From an uncultured Acetatifactor sp. (GTDB lineage: Bacteria; Bacillota; Clostridia; Lachnospirales; Lachnospiraceae): a stretch of DNA of 64,000 bases. The notes below the pieces were generated by a model. The model made no database searches. It was not told the origin of the DNA and worked only from the letters and a program-made list of their open reading frames with translations. Positions 9,341-18,250 of the stretch are shown here, one piece after another; position 1 is the first letter of the stretch, and every line of letters begins with the position of its first letter. The DNA lies in assembly GCA_934426825.1 (NCBI GenBank), contig CAKRYI010000003.1, positions 62,001 to 126,000 of the forward strand. Reading direction: 5' to 3'. The translations under genes were made by a program, and so were the position numbers.

Positions 9341-10810
9341 ATGTATGATATGACCATCCGTTTACAACAAAATAGTGACAGATGTCTGTACGAACAGATT
9401 TACGATTATATCAGACAGGAAATACGGGAGGGGAGGCTTCTTGCAGGCGAGAGGCTTCCCTCTACGCGTTCTTTGGCGGAATATCTGCAGGTGGCACGCA
9501 GCACGGTGGATTTCGCATACGGACAGCTTCTGAGTGAGGGGTATATCGAATCCAGACCGTACAAGGGGTATTTTGTCTGTCCGCTGGACAATTTGTTCCA
9601 GATGGAGGGAAAACCGGAAACAGCGGTGAAACCGGAGGCTGTTGTTTCCCGTGACAAGGCATCGGAGGAAAAACTGCTGTACGACTTTTCCCCCAACGGG
9701 ATTGACATGTCGGGATTTCCTTTCGGCGTGTGGAAACGAATTACGAAAAACGTGTTAAATGAGGGAAACAGCGAACTCTTTTCGCAGGGCGAGGCGCAGG
9801 GTGATTATGATTTGCGCCTGACTATCAGCCGTTATCTGCACTCCTCCAGAGGGGTTAACTGCTCGCCGGAACAGATTGTGGTTGGCGCCGGAAACGATTA
9901 CCTGCTCATGCTTTTGGAGAAGATTCTGGGTGAAAAAGTGCATATTGCCATGGAGAATCCCACTTATAAGAGAGCGTACCGTATTTTTAAATCCTTCGGC
10001 TATGAGATTTGCACGGTGGATATGGACGAGAGCGGAATGAAGGTGTCAGGGCTTAAAAAGGCGCAGGTGGATGCCGCTTATGTAATGCCCTCCCACCAGT
10101 ACCCCACGGGAGTGGTTATGCCCATTGGACGGCGCACGGAGCTTCTGCACTGGGCGGACGGGGAGGACAGCCGGTATCTGATAGAGGACGATTACGACAG
10201 TGAGTTCCGTTACCGAGGGAAACCGATTCCGTCCCTGCAGGCGTCGGACAAGCGGGGAAAGGTTATCTATGTGGGAACTTTCTCCAAGGCAATCGCACCT
10301 GCAATCCGTGTCAGCTATATGGTTCTGCCACCCAAACTGTTAGAGCGGTATCATAAGGAATGTTATTTCTATTCCTGTACCGTGTCCCGTATCGACCAGC
10401 GGATTCTCAATGAATTTATCCGGGACGGCTACTTTGAGAGGCACCTGAATAAGATGCGAAAAATATACCGGGGAAAACATGAACAACTGTTGGAATGTTT
10501 AGGACCCTTTGAGACTGATTTTAAAGTGTCCGGAGAACATGCGGGACTGCACCTCTTGCTGACGGCGAAAGAGGGCAGGACAGAGACGGATTTGATAAAT
10601 TCTGCGGCTGCGCAGGGCGTCCGGGTCTACGGACTGTCCTCTGCCATGGTGGAAACTGCCAAAGAGAAACAGGACGGGGAGAACACTGCAGGCGGAAATG
10701 CCGGTGTCGGAATGGAAAATGCCGGTGCAACTATTCTGCTAGGGTTTGGGGGCTTAAGCTGTGAGGAAATCATTGCAGGCACAGAGCGCCTGAAAAAAGC
10801 GTGGCTGTAA
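9341..10810 (+). CDS. MocR-type (GntR-aminotransferase) transcription factor
   Basis: 489 residues. Residues 1-80 are a GntR winged helix (LYEQIYDYIRQEIREG, LPSTRSLAEYL, ARSTVDFAYGQL); the rest is a class I aminotransferase-like domain. The PLP lysine is visible in YVGTFSKAIAPAIR around residue 315, and the DDYDSEFR motif lies before it. Proteins of this kind bind PLP and amino-acid-like effectors to regulate nearby metabolic genes such as pyridoxine or GABA genes. The target is not evident here: no pdxST lies next to it. An insertion with many Gly/Ala/Asn residues (about 445-470, GENTAGGNAGVGMENAG) is unlike the rest of the protein and probably a surface loop. The ribosome site is weak, suggesting coupling to the DUF2225 gene. 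Confidence 0.88.
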   Translation: MYDMTIRLQQNSDRCLYEQIYDYIRQEIREGRLLAGERLPSTRSLAEYLQVARSTVDFAYGQLLSEGYIESRPYKGYFVCPLDNLFQMEGKPETAVKPEAVVSRDKASEEKLLYDFSPNGIDMSGFPFGVWKRITKNVLNEGNSELFSQGEAQGDYDLRLTISRYLHSSRGVNCSPEQIVVGAGNDYLLMLLEKILGEKVHIAMENPTYKRAYRIFKSFGYEICTVDMDESGMKVSGLKKAQVDAAYVMPSHQYPTGVVMPIGRRTELLHWADGEDSRYLIEDDYDSEFRYRGKPIPSLQASDKRGKVIYVGTFSKAIAPAIRVSYMVLPPKLLERYHKECYFYSCTVSRIDQRILNEFIRDGYFERHLNKMRKIYRGKHEQLLECLGPFETDFKVSGEHAGLHLLLTAKEGRTETDLINSAAAQGVRVYGLSSAMVETAKEKQDGENTAGGNAGVGMENAGATILLGFGGLSCEEIIAGTERLKKAWL

Positions 10811-10815
10811 AAAGA

Positions 10816-10861
10816 AAAAGGTGTAAATGCGCGGACTGTTGCCGGCATTTACACCTTTTTA
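10816..10861 (+). terminator. Bidirectional terminator
   Basis: GGTGTAAATGC and GCATTTACACC form an 11-bp perfect stem, flanked by A-rich sequence on the left and T5 on the right. It can serve both the MocR gene on the plus strand and the acidic protein gene on the minus strand, which converge here. Confidence 0.9.
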
Positions 10862-10868
10862 AAAAAAC

Positions 10869-11216
10869 TTAATTCTCTTCCAGAGGAGGTTCTTCCTCGG
10901 TTTCATCATCCTCATCAAAAAATTCTTCTACCGTTTCCTCAGCTTCTTTGGCGGTTTCGGCAACCTGCTCCGCAAGCGGGGTAAAGGAAGAATCGGACTG
11001 CTCGGTGTCCTTAGCGGCTTTGTCAAGGGAAACATAGCTTCGTTTGCTGGAATCGCTGTCGTCGTCCAAATCTTCGCTGAAGTCATCATAATCGTCATCC
11101 CCGTCATGAATCATGGAAAACTCGGATTCCTTTTTGCGGGTATAATAATAGACAGCAGCCGCTACTGTTCCCACTGCAGCCGTAAAAAGAAGAAATTTAC
11201 CAAATTTTTTTGCCAT
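10869..11216 (-). CDS. Small acidic protein with N-terminal membrane anchor
   Basis: 115 residues from the ATG at 11216, which has AAAGGA six bases upstream; an ATG five codons earlier lacks a ribosome site. One hydrophobic segment (FLLFTAAVGTVAAAVYYY) near the N terminus is followed by KK and then a very acidic, low-complexity tail rich in Asp, Glu and Ser (for example EEFFDEDDETEEE). The topology suggests a membrane-tethered disordered tail, cytoplasmic if the positive residues KKFGK and RKK are weighed. It resembles YtxH-like small envelope proteins only in general plan. No function can be assigned. Confidence 0.7.
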   Translation of the reverse strand: MAKKFGKFLLFTAAVGTVAAAVYYYTRKKESEFSMIHDGDDDYDDFSEDLDDDSDSSKRSYVSLDKAAKDTEQSDSSFTPLAEQVAETAKEAEETVEEFFDEDDETEEEPPLEEN

Positions 11217-11348
11217 AATTTTTCCTTTCATCCATCAAAAATGTATTGTAGCTTTCACCTACTATATTAATACTATTTTGTGGAAAAGAAAAGAGATTAT
11301 GAGAAAGTTTGGAAAAATTTAATAAGGGAAATTCAGGGAAGGCATTGC

Positions 11349-11406
11349 TTGAAACCGCCGGCTGAGTATGCTAAACTGGATTTAGTCTGCCGGTCGGGCA
11401 CCGGCA
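11349..11406 (+). promoter_or_regulatory. Promoter and candidate operator of the TetR gene
   Basis: TTGAAA (11349-11354), a 17-base spacer and TAAACT (11372-11377) make a good sigma-A promoter. Just downstream, at about +4 to +22, TGCCGG-N7-CCGGCA (11388-11406) is a perfect-arm palindrome, where a TetR-type autorepressor would be expected to bind. Confidence 0.6.
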
Positions 11407-11442
11407 AATAAGCCCGTTGTGGGTACAAGGGAGCAATACCGC

Positions 11443-12045
11443 ATGAATGAAAAGTTCTTCGACTTAAAAAAAGAAAAGCAGGACAGGATGATTAATGCCG
11501 CACTTAAGGTATTTGCGCTGAACGGATACCGTCATGCCAGTACGGATGACATTGTGAGGGAGGCGGCAATCAGTAAGGGACTTTTATTCCATTATTTTGA
11601 GAGCAAGCTGGGTCTTTACACATTTGTGTATGACTACAGCGTGAGATATATGACACTGGAACTGGGCACCACGGTCAATCAGAAAGAGCAGGATATGTTT
11701 GAACTGATGAAACAGGTGGAGTGCGCCCGCATGCACGCCATGAGGGGCTACCCTTATATGCAGCAGTTCTTAAATCGTACCCAGTCGGAAAATGTGAGCG
11801 AGGCACTTTTGGCGGTGGAGGAAAAGAAAAATCTTTTGGCGGAAACCTATGACGCCATCCGCAGGCAGATGGATTTTAGCAATCTGCCCGCAGGAGTGGA
11901 CGGGGAAAAGTTCTGCAAAATGCTGGAACTGACCATCAAAGGGCTGATGACGGAACACTTTCTGGAGGATTCCTTTCAATCGGAAATGCTCTATCAGGAA
12001 ATTGCAGGGTATCTGGATATGATGAAAAATATTGTGTATAATTAA
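11443..12045 (+). CDS. TetR/AcrR family transcriptional regulator
   Basis: 200 residues starting at the ATG at 11443 (AAGGGAG eight bases upstream; a GTG eight codons earlier has none). The N-terminal helix-turn-helix is typical: RMINAALKVFALNGYRHASTDDIVREAAISKGLLFHYFESKLGLY. The C-terminal ligand domain is divergent, as usual. No efflux pump or other obvious target lies beside it; the next gene is convergent. A palindrome at 11388-11406 in its own leader suggests autoregulation. Confidence 0.88.
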   Translation: MNEKFFDLKKEKQDRMINAALKVFALNGYRHASTDDIVREAAISKGLLFHYFESKLGLYTFVYDYSVRYMTLELGTTVNQKEQDMFELMKQVECARMHAMRGYPYMQQFLNRTQSENVSEALLAVEEKKNLLAETYDAIRRQMDFSNLPAGVDGEKFCKMLELTIKGLMTEHFLEDSFQSEMLYQEIAGYLDMMKNIVYN

Positions 12046-12062
12046 TTTTGGGGAGGCGGGAA

Positions 12063-12824
12063 CTACTTGCTCATTTTGTATGCGGAATCTGCGGGGTATC
12101 CGCCCTTTAATTTCTGCATGCCTCTCTGAATGGCGTCTTTGGAGTTCTTCCAGTCGGCGTCTTTATTGCGGTAGTCAAATTTTTCCACCATCCATGCCAC
12201 GTCCTCGGCAATCCGGTTCATGTTTTCTTCCATGAGCGGAAGGAGCATGGCATAAAAAGCAGCACGCTCTTTGTCGGACAGATGACGGTCTGCCGCCTCA
12301 CAGAGCTGCCCGAAATGCGGGAGGCAGAATCCCTTGCTGTTTTTGATTTTTTCGGGAAAAGCAGAGTCCTGTTTCCAAAGATAGAAAAAGGTGTCCAGGT
12401 AGCGGGCATAGGTTTCCTCATACTGTTTGCAGATATAGCAGGACTGCTCCTTTTCGTGAACCCATATTCCGATGGGATTGGAGCTTTCCGCATTCCTGCG
12501 GAACCTGTCCTTTAAAGAGCTTTTGCCCGGTGTGAATCCGGCAAAGGTTTTCTGCATTTCGCCTATCATTTTGCGGTAGTGGGTTTTTAAAATCCACGCA
12601 TTGCCTAAAGTGTTGCCGTAATCGAACATTTTTTGAAAATGGGTGCGGCAGAAACCGTCGCGGTCCGTCATTTCCCGAATGTCCGCCTCCATGTAAGAGG
12701 AGCCGCTCCCCAAGACGAAATCCAGCAAATCATGCTCAATATTGCGCTCGATAAAGCAGAAAGGACATTCGTCATGGGCATTTATGGCATCATTTAATGG
12801 AATGGTGTATAATTTTTCCTTCAT
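12063..12824 (-). CDS. DUF6062-like cysteine-rich protein
   Basis: 253 residues if translation begins at the ATG at 12824 (KEKLYTIPLNDA), which has a weak AGG upstream; the frame stays open to 12860. Cysteine/histidine motifs recur: CPFC near the N terminus, GFCRTHF, CYIC in the middle and GFCLPHF near the end. The paired GFCxxHF segments indicate a duplicated, probably metal-binding fold. The pattern ECPFCxxE...GFCxxHF...NxLGNA matches what I know as DUF6062, common in Lachnospiraceae and uncharacterised. It converges with the TetR gene with only 17 bases between stops. Confidence 0.62.
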   Translation of the reverse strand: MKEKLYTIPLNDAINAHDECPFCFIERNIEHDLLDFVLGSGSSYMEADIREMTDRDGFCRTHFQKMFDYGNTLGNAWILKTHYRKMIGEMQKTFAGFTPGKSSLKDRFRRNAESSNPIGIWVHEKEQSCYICKQYEETYARYLDTFFYLWKQDSAFPEKIKNSKGFCLPHFGQLCEAADRHLSDKERAAFYAMLLPLMEENMNRIAEDVAWMVEKFDYRNKDADWKNSKDAIQRGMQKLKGGYPADSAYKMSK

Positions 12825-13030
12825 AAACAAACCTGCCAATCCGTGCGTTGCGCCGCACATATAATCTATCCGTTCAATACGCTTTTTTTTATTAAACGTG
12901 TTGTATTTATTGTAAAGGACTGCGGTAAAAATGGCAACAAAAACAGGAGCGGCGCGGGTTAAAATATATGACGGAATTGCTACATTTTTGTAACAAAATG
13001 TAAGCTAAAATTAAGAAATATTTTGTTGTA

Positions 13031-13059
13031 TTGTTTTGCTGCGGAAGCTAGTATATATA
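13031..13059 (+). promoter_or_regulatory. Likely promoter for the MBOAT-SGNH operon
   Basis: TTGTTT (13031-13036), a 17-base spacer and TATATA (13054-13059), about 30 bases before the MBOAT start codon. It lies in the 265-base divergent region between the DUF6062 gene and this operon; nothing else stands out there. Confidence 0.5.
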
Positions 13060-13089
13060 GTAAAGATGAGATGAAAGATGTGATAATTC

Positions 13090-14463
13090 TTGGTATTTGC
13101 CAGTGTTGAATTTATACTCTATTTTCTCCCTGTATTTTTTCTGACCTATGGTTTTACCCCGAAAAAGTATAAAAATCTGACACTCCTTTTGGGAAGCCTG
13201 TTTTTTTACGGCTTAGGGGAACCGAAGTATGTGTTGTTGCTGATAGCGTCGGTGGCGGTGAATTATGTTCTGGGTCTGCATTTAGGGCAGGGTAGAAAAC
13301 GAAATTATGATAAAAAGAATAGAAATAAAAATGATAGGCGCAGACGCAGAATTTTTATTGCGGCGGTTGCGGGAAATCTTGCGGTGCTTTGTCTGTTTAA
13401 GGCAGAGACGGATAAGATAGGCTTTCCTCTGGGCATCAGTTTTTATACCTTTCAGATATTGTCCTATCTGATTGACGTATACCGGGGAGAGGAAAAAAGA
13501 GAGCGTTCCTTTGTGGACTTTGCAACCTATGTGACAATGTTTCCAAAGCTGGTTTCCGGCCCCATTGCGGAGTACGGCGGGATAGCGGGGGAGCTGAAAA
13601 GCAGAAAGTGCACGGCGGAGGGAATACAGGACGGCCTTGGGGATTTTATTGTAGGTCTTGTATACAAGGTGCTTTTGGCGGATCGCATAGGCATTCTGTG
13701 GCATGAAGTGCAGGTGACAGGATTTGAAAATATTTCCACACCGCTTGCGTGGGTGGCGGCAATCGCTTACTCCATGAAAATTTACTTTGATTTTTACGGC
13801 TACTCCTTAATGGCGGTGGGTATCGGCAAGATGATGGGATTCTGTCTGCCGGAAAACTTTGACAATCCGTACATGGCGCGCTCGGTGAGGGATTTTTACC
13901 GCAGATGGCATATCACGCTGGGAAAGTGGTTCTGCCGTTACGTCTATATCCCCCTCGGCGGCAGCCGTAAGGGAGAGCTTAAGACCATCCGCAATCTGGC
14001 GGTGGTTTGGCTGCTCACGGCAATATGGCACGGAAGCACGGTGAATTTCCTTTTGTGGGGCATGATTCTTTTGCTCTGCATTATCGTGGAGCGTCAGATA
14101 GAAAAAACAGGTGTGGGCAAATATTTCAAAATACTGCCGCATTTGTATCTCTGGGCGGTGATTCCCATTACATGGATGTGCTTTGCCAATACGGACATTG
14201 CACAGCTTAAGATTTATCTGGAAAGAATGTTCGGAATGGGCGCAGGCGCCTATGTGCGGGAGGGCGACTGGCTCAAGGCGCTGACCGGCTACGGCTCCCT
14301 GTTTGCGGCGGCTTTTCTGTGCTGCAGCGGAGTGGTGCAGAAGATATATGCAAAGTGGAAGCAGAATTTTGCAGTGAAAGCGGCGCTGGCTGTTTTGTTA
14401 TGGATATGTGTGAACCGGCTGATTGTGGAAGGCAATAATCCTTTTATGTATTTCCGGTTTTAA
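13090..14463 (+). CDS. MBOAT family O-acyltransferase (AlgI/DltB-like)
   Basis: 457 residues with about ten hydrophobic segments. It has the hallmarks of AlgI-type membrane-bound O-acyltransferases: N-terminal MVFASVEFILYFLPVFFL, FPKLVSGPIAEY, the RDFYRRWHITLGKWFCRYVYIPLGG block and the invariant histidine in LTAIWHGSTVNFLLWG. The start is TTG at 13090; the family's proteins normally begin MVFSS, which supports it although the ribosome site is weak. Such enzymes move an acyl (usually acetyl) group across the membrane to an extracellular polymer, with an SGNH partner that completes transfer; that partner follows 20 bases downstream. The acceptor polymer is unknown. Confidence 0.92.
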   Translation: MVFASVEFILYFLPVFFLTYGFTPKKYKNLTLLLGSLFFYGLGEPKYVLLLIASVAVNYVLGLHLGQGRKRNYDKKNRNKNDRRRRRIFIAAVAGNLAVLCLFKAETDKIGFPLGISFYTFQILSYLIDVYRGEEKRERSFVDFATYVTMFPKLVSGPIAEYGGIAGELKSRKCTAEGIQDGLGDFIVGLVYKVLLADRIGILWHEVQVTGFENISTPLAWVAAIAYSMKIYFDFYGYSLMAVGIGKMMGFCLPENFDNPYMARSVRDFYRRWHITLGKWFCRYVYIPLGGSRKGELKTIRNLAVVWLLTAIWHGSTVNFLLWGMILLLCIIVERQIEKTGVGKYFKILPHLYLWAVIPITWMCFANTDIAQLKIYLERMFGMGAGAYVREGDWLKALTGYGSLFAAAFLCCSGVVQKIYAKWKQNFAVKAALAVLLWICVNRLIVEGNNPFMYFRF

Positions 14464-14483
14464 GTAGTTTTGAGGTGACTTGG

Positions 14484-15437
14484 TTGAAAAAGTTTTGGGA
14501 CTGGATAAAAAGATGGTCTTTTCTGATAATGGTGCTGTTGTCCGGCGTTGTCTATCTGACGGTGGAAAATCAGTGGCAGGTGTATGCAAAGCCGCTGGAA
14601 AAATTGCAGGATGCGTGGAAAAACGCAGGAAAGTCCGAAGAACCGGAATTAGGTGACGGGGACGGACAGAGTGTGTCCGGAAATGACGAAAATACGGTTT
14701 CTAAAGGAGATGCCCTAGACGGGGCAGAGGCAGAGCAGCCGGAAGGAACGGGAAATGAACTGCAGCAGACGGTGTCCGGCTCAGATGTGCAGGAATCAGA
14801 CACCGGACGAAATCCGGGAGAGGTGTCCTATATATCCGTGGAGGACGATTATTTCGCAGACGCGGTATTTATCGGGGATTCCAGAACGGTAGGGCTTTAT
14901 GAGTATGCCGGACTGGAGGAGGTGTCCACATTCTATGCCTCCACGGGTCTTACCATATACAAAATGTTTGATGCGCCCATAGTGGATGTGCCCGGACAGA
15001 AAGCAAAGAAAACCGTGGAGCAGGCGCTTTCCGAAAAGCAGTTTTCCAAAATTTATCTCATGATTGGCATTAATGAGATGGGAACCGGCACGGTGGACAG
15101 CTTTTTGGAGGCATATGCGCAGGCAGTGGAGCATCTGCAGGAGCTGCAGCCGGACGCCATTATCTATGTGCAGGCAATTATGAAGGTGACGACAGAGCGC
15201 TCGAATAAGGGTGATTACATTACCAATGAGGGAATCGAAGAAAGAAACGCCGGCATTGAGGCGCTGGCGGACAACGAGAAGGTGTATTATCTGGATGTCA
15301 ATCCGCTCATCTGTGATGAGACAGGGGGAATGGAGGCGTCTTATACCTTTGACGGGGTACATTTGAAGGCGCAGTACATTTCCATCTGGAAGGATTTTCT
15401 AAAAACTCACGCAGTTGAGCAACTTCCGCTTGACTGA
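14484..15437 (+). CDS. Membrane-anchored SGNH/GDSL hydrolase, MBOAT partner
   Basis: 317 residues from TTG at 14484, chosen because GAGGTGA lies just upstream; a GTG three codons earlier would overlap that site. One N-terminal transmembrane segment (SFLIMVLLSGVVYLTV) anchors it outside the cell. A linker of about 80 residues rich in Gly, Ser, Glu and containing VSGND and VSGSD follows. The SGNH domain shows VFIGDSRTVGL (nucleophile Ser), LMIGINEMG (Asn block) and the C-terminal DGVHL (Asp/His). It probably completes O-acylation of an extracellular polysaccharide with the upstream MBOAT protein. Confidence 0.88.
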   Translation: MKKFWDWIKRWSFLIMVLLSGVVYLTVENQWQVYAKPLEKLQDAWKNAGKSEEPELGDGDGQSVSGNDENTVSKGDALDGAEAEQPEGTGNELQQTVSGSDVQESDTGRNPGEVSYISVEDDYFADAVFIGDSRTVGLYEYAGLEEVSTFYASTGLTIYKMFDAPIVDVPGQKAKKTVEQALSEKQFSKIYLMIGINEMGTGTVDSFLEAYAQAVEHLQELQPDAIIYVQAIMKVTTERSNKGDYITNEGIEERNAGIEALADNEKVYYLDVNPLICDETGGMEASYTFDGVHLKAQYISIWKDFLKTHAVEQLPLD

Positions 15438-15481
15438 TGGGCTGCGAAAAGTTATCATTTTCTGTAAGGGTTTTTATCAAC

Positions 15482-15501
15482 TGCCGGCAGCGTGACCGGC
15501 A
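15482..15501 (+). promoter_or_regulatory. Hairpin or operator in the uraA leader
   Basis: TGCCGG-N8-CCGGCA ends seven bases before the AGGAGG ribosome site of uraA. It may be a small hairpin affecting translation or a protein site; its arms are identical to the palindrome in front of the TetR gene. Confidence 0.35.
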
Positions 15502-15521
15502 ACTTACAGGAGGATGAGTTC

Positions 15522-16916
15522 ATGAGCGACAAAAGCGCACAGAACCCGGCAAAGCTGGGTGAAAACGGCATTTACGATGCCAAGACGTTGGGGGTTCCCA
15601 AGGTAATTCTTTTGGGTCTCCAGCACATGTTTGCAATGTTTGGTGCAACGATTTTAGTTCCTATGCTGACCGGACTGGATGTTTCCACGACATTGTTATT
15701 TGCAGGTCTGGGAACACTGCTGTTCCATATGCTGACAAAGAGAAAGGTTCCCGCATTCTTAGGTTCCTCATTTGCATTCCTTGGTGGTTATGCAGCAATC
15801 GCACCTATGGCGGACGCGGCAGGAAATGCAATCGACAATAAGAAACTGCTTCCCTATGCCTGCTTCGGCGTAGCATGTGCAGGTCTGCTTTATCTGGTAT
15901 TGGCACTGTTAATCAAAATCTTCGGTACGAAGAGGGTAATGAAATTCTTCCCCCCTATCGTAACCGGTCCTATCATTATTTCCATCGGTCTTACCCTTTC
16001 ACAGTCTGCTATTGCAAACTGCTCTCAGGACTGGCTGATTGCGGTTGTGGCAATCGCACTGGTAATCATTTGCAATATCTGGGGCAAGGGAATGATTAAG
16101 ATTGTTCCGATTATCATCGGTGTAGTAGGTTCCTATGTACTGGCTGCTATTCTGGGAAGAGTAGATTTCACACCGGTTGCAGAGGCAGCATGGTTCGGTG
16201 TTCCCATTCGCTGGGAAGAGACCGCTTTCTGGGCACTTTCCGACGGAGACACCGCTCTGTTAATTACTTCCGTTATTACTATCATGCCTATCGCATTGGC
16301 TACCATGGTAGAGCATATCGGAGATATTTCCGCAATTTCTTCTACTGTTGGCATCAATTATATCAAGAGTCCCGGTTTACACCGTACCCTGCTTGGTGAC
16401 GGTCTTGCAACCATCGTGGCTTCTCTGTTCGGTGCACCGGCAAACACCACTTATGGTGAGAACACCGGAGTTTTGTCCCTGACAAGAGTATTTGACCCCA
16501 TGGTAATCCGTATTGCAGCAGGATTTGCGGTACTGTTCTCCTTCTCACCCAAGATTGCAGCGCTGATTGGCTGTATGCCTACAGCAACCTGCGGTGGTGT
16601 GTCACTGGTACTTTACGGTATGATTTCCGCAGTCGGTGTCCGCAACATTGTTGAGACACAGGTAGACTTTACCAAGAGCCGCAATGTCATTATCGCAGCG
16701 CTGATTCTGGTATTGACCATCGGTATTACCTTCAGTGCACAGGGTGCGATTGTATTCCATGTGAAGGACTTGACCATCAGTCTGTCCGGACTGGCAGTAG
16801 GTGCTTTGGCAGGTATTATTCTGAATGCGATTCTCCCCGGAAAGGATTACTCCTTTGATGAAGAAAAACCGGATGACACAGGTGTATGCTTTGCCGTAAA
16901 GGGCGAGGAAAACTAA
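15522..16916 (+). CDS. uraA: Uracil permease (NCS2 family)
   Basis: 464 residues, about 14 membrane segments of the UraA/NAT fold. It imports uracil with a proton. Key residues are present: the Glu and His of MVEHIGDISAI (equivalent to the substrate-binding EHIG of E. coli UraA) and the second Glu in NTTYGENTGV; LGSSFAFLGGY forms the half-helix before the binding site. The start ATG at 15522 follows ACAGGAGGATGA. Codon use is more biased to frequent codons than in the neighbouring genes, suggesting high expression. It stands as a single-gene unit closed by the terminator at 16979; I see no PyrR anti-terminator structure upstream. Confidence 0.94.
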   Translation: MSDKSAQNPAKLGENGIYDAKTLGVPKVILLGLQHMFAMFGATILVPMLTGLDVSTTLLFAGLGTLLFHMLTKRKVPAFLGSSFAFLGGYAAIAPMADAAGNAIDNKKLLPYACFGVACAGLLYLVLALLIKIFGTKRVMKFFPPIVTGPIIISIGLTLSQSAIANCSQDWLIAVVAIALVIICNIWGKGMIKIVPIIIGVVGSYVLAAILGRVDFTPVAEAAWFGVPIRWEETAFWALSDGDTALLITSVITIMPIALATMVEHIGDISAISSTVGINYIKSPGLHRTLLGDGLATIVASLFGAPANTTYGENTGVLSLTRVFDPMVIRIAAGFAVLFSFSPKIAALIGCMPTATCGGVSLVLYGMISAVGVRNIVETQVDFTKSRNVIIAALILVLTIGITFSAQGAIVFHVKDLTISLSGLAVGALAGIILNAILPGKDYSFDEEKPDDTGVCFAVKGEEN

Positions 16917-16978
16917 TCCGGTAACATAGAATCGGTTCTTACTTATTTTTAAGAAACATATACTACAGTAAACGAAAA

Positions 16979-17007
16979 GGAGTATCGGAAACGATACTCC
17001 TTTTTTT
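16979..17007 (+). terminator. Strong terminator after uraA
   Basis: AGGAGTATCG-GAA-CGATACTCCT, a 10-bp perfect stem with a tight loop, followed by T7. Confidence 0.93.
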
Positions 17008-17023
17008 AAAACGGAGCAGTAAA

Positions 17024-18130
17024 ATGGATTTGAAAATTGTGGATATGCACTGTGACACCATTTCGGAACTGTTGGCAAAAAGAAAAAAGGGACAGAAGGA
17101 AAGGCTGCGGCAAAATTCCGGTCATCTGGATTTGGAACGGATGAAACAAAGCGGTTACCGCTTGCAGAATTTTGCCCTGTTTGTGAATGTGGGCGCCTGC
17201 GAAAATCCGTGGGAGGAGTTGTGCGCGCTCTATCGCCTCTATGAACAGGAGCTGCTTGAAAATCAGGACAGAATCCGCCCGGTGCTTTGCTATGAGGATA
17301 TTGCGGCAAATGAACGAAAGGGAGTTCTGTCCGCCATGCTTACGGTGGAAGAGGGGGCGGTGTGCGGCGGAAGCGTGGAGAAACTGCAGACGCTTTATGA
17401 CATGGGAGTGCGCATGCTTACGCTTACATGGAATTATCCAAACGAACTGGGGTATCCCAACTTAAATTCGGTGCGTGGAATAGAGGCTTGGAAACGCTGT
17501 GCCGTTCTGCGGGCAAAAAACGCGGCGGGAAAACTTTCCTTGGAGGAAAAAGAAGAGGGTCAGAAAGCCTTTGAGGACTATTTTTACCGACCGGATGAAC
17601 GGAACGGACTGACAGGGCGGGGGAGAGAGTTTGTTGCCCGGATGGAAGAACTGGGAATGATTGTGGACGTGTCCCATTTGTCCGACAAGGGTTTTTATGA
17701 TGTGGCTGAGTGTGCTGCAAAGCCTTTTGTGGCAAGCCATTCCAATGCCAGAGAGGTGTGCCGCAGTGCACGCAATCTTTCGGATGAAATGATTCGTATG
17801 CTGGCACAGCGGGGCGGCTGCATGGGGCTGAATTACTGCGCGGACTTTCTGACGGAGCCGGACGTTTCGCAGGAAAATCCCGGCACCATAGACGCTGTTG
17901 TGCAGCATGCAAAGCATATTACCAAGGTGGGCGGTATGGAAGTGCTGGGATTGGGAAGTGATTTTGACGGCATTGACACGAACCGGGAACTGCCCGGAGC
18001 ACAGAGCATGGAAAAACTTTGGGATGCCCTGCACAGGGCGGGGTTCACACAGGCACAGTTGGATGGCATTTTCGGGGGAAATGTACTGCGATTGTACCGC
18101 GAGACATTAAAAGGGAAGAGGCAGGAATAA
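17024..18130 (+). CDS. Membrane dipeptidase (peptidase M19)
   Basis: 368 residues of the renal-dipeptidase family, zinc-dependent hydrolases of dipeptides. Metal and active-site motifs are present: VDMHCDT near the N terminus, VEEGAV around residue 110, DVSHLS, FVASHSNAR and LGLGSDFDG. No signal peptide is visible, so it is cytoplasmic, as in other Clostridia. The ATG has GGAG nine bases upstream. It lies behind the uraA terminator, so it has its own promoter or relies on readthrough; a gap of 120 bases separates it from the zinc-ribbon cassette. Confidence 0.92.
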   Translation: MDLKIVDMHCDTISELLAKRKKGQKERLRQNSGHLDLERMKQSGYRLQNFALFVNVGACENPWEELCALYRLYEQELLENQDRIRPVLCYEDIAANERKGVLSAMLTVEEGAVCGGSVEKLQTLYDMGVRMLTLTWNYPNELGYPNLNSVRGIEAWKRCAVLRAKNAAGKLSLEEKEEGQKAFEDYFYRPDERNGLTGRGREFVARMEELGMIVDVSHLSDKGFYDVAECAAKPFVASHSNAREVCRSARNLSDEMIRMLAQRGGCMGLNYCADFLTEPDVSQENPGTIDAVVQHAKHITKVGGMEVLGLGSDFDGIDTNRELPGAQSMEKLWDALHRAGFTQAQLDGIFGGNVLRLYRETLKGKRQE

Positions 18131-18250
18131 GGAGCGCAGAGGGAACACGGACGGGATTTTTGTTGCGTGATGGTGCGGTAGATAGTAAGATAGAAATTGT
18201 GGAAAGGACATAATTCATCACAGATTTTAGGTTACAGGAGAGAAAAAACC

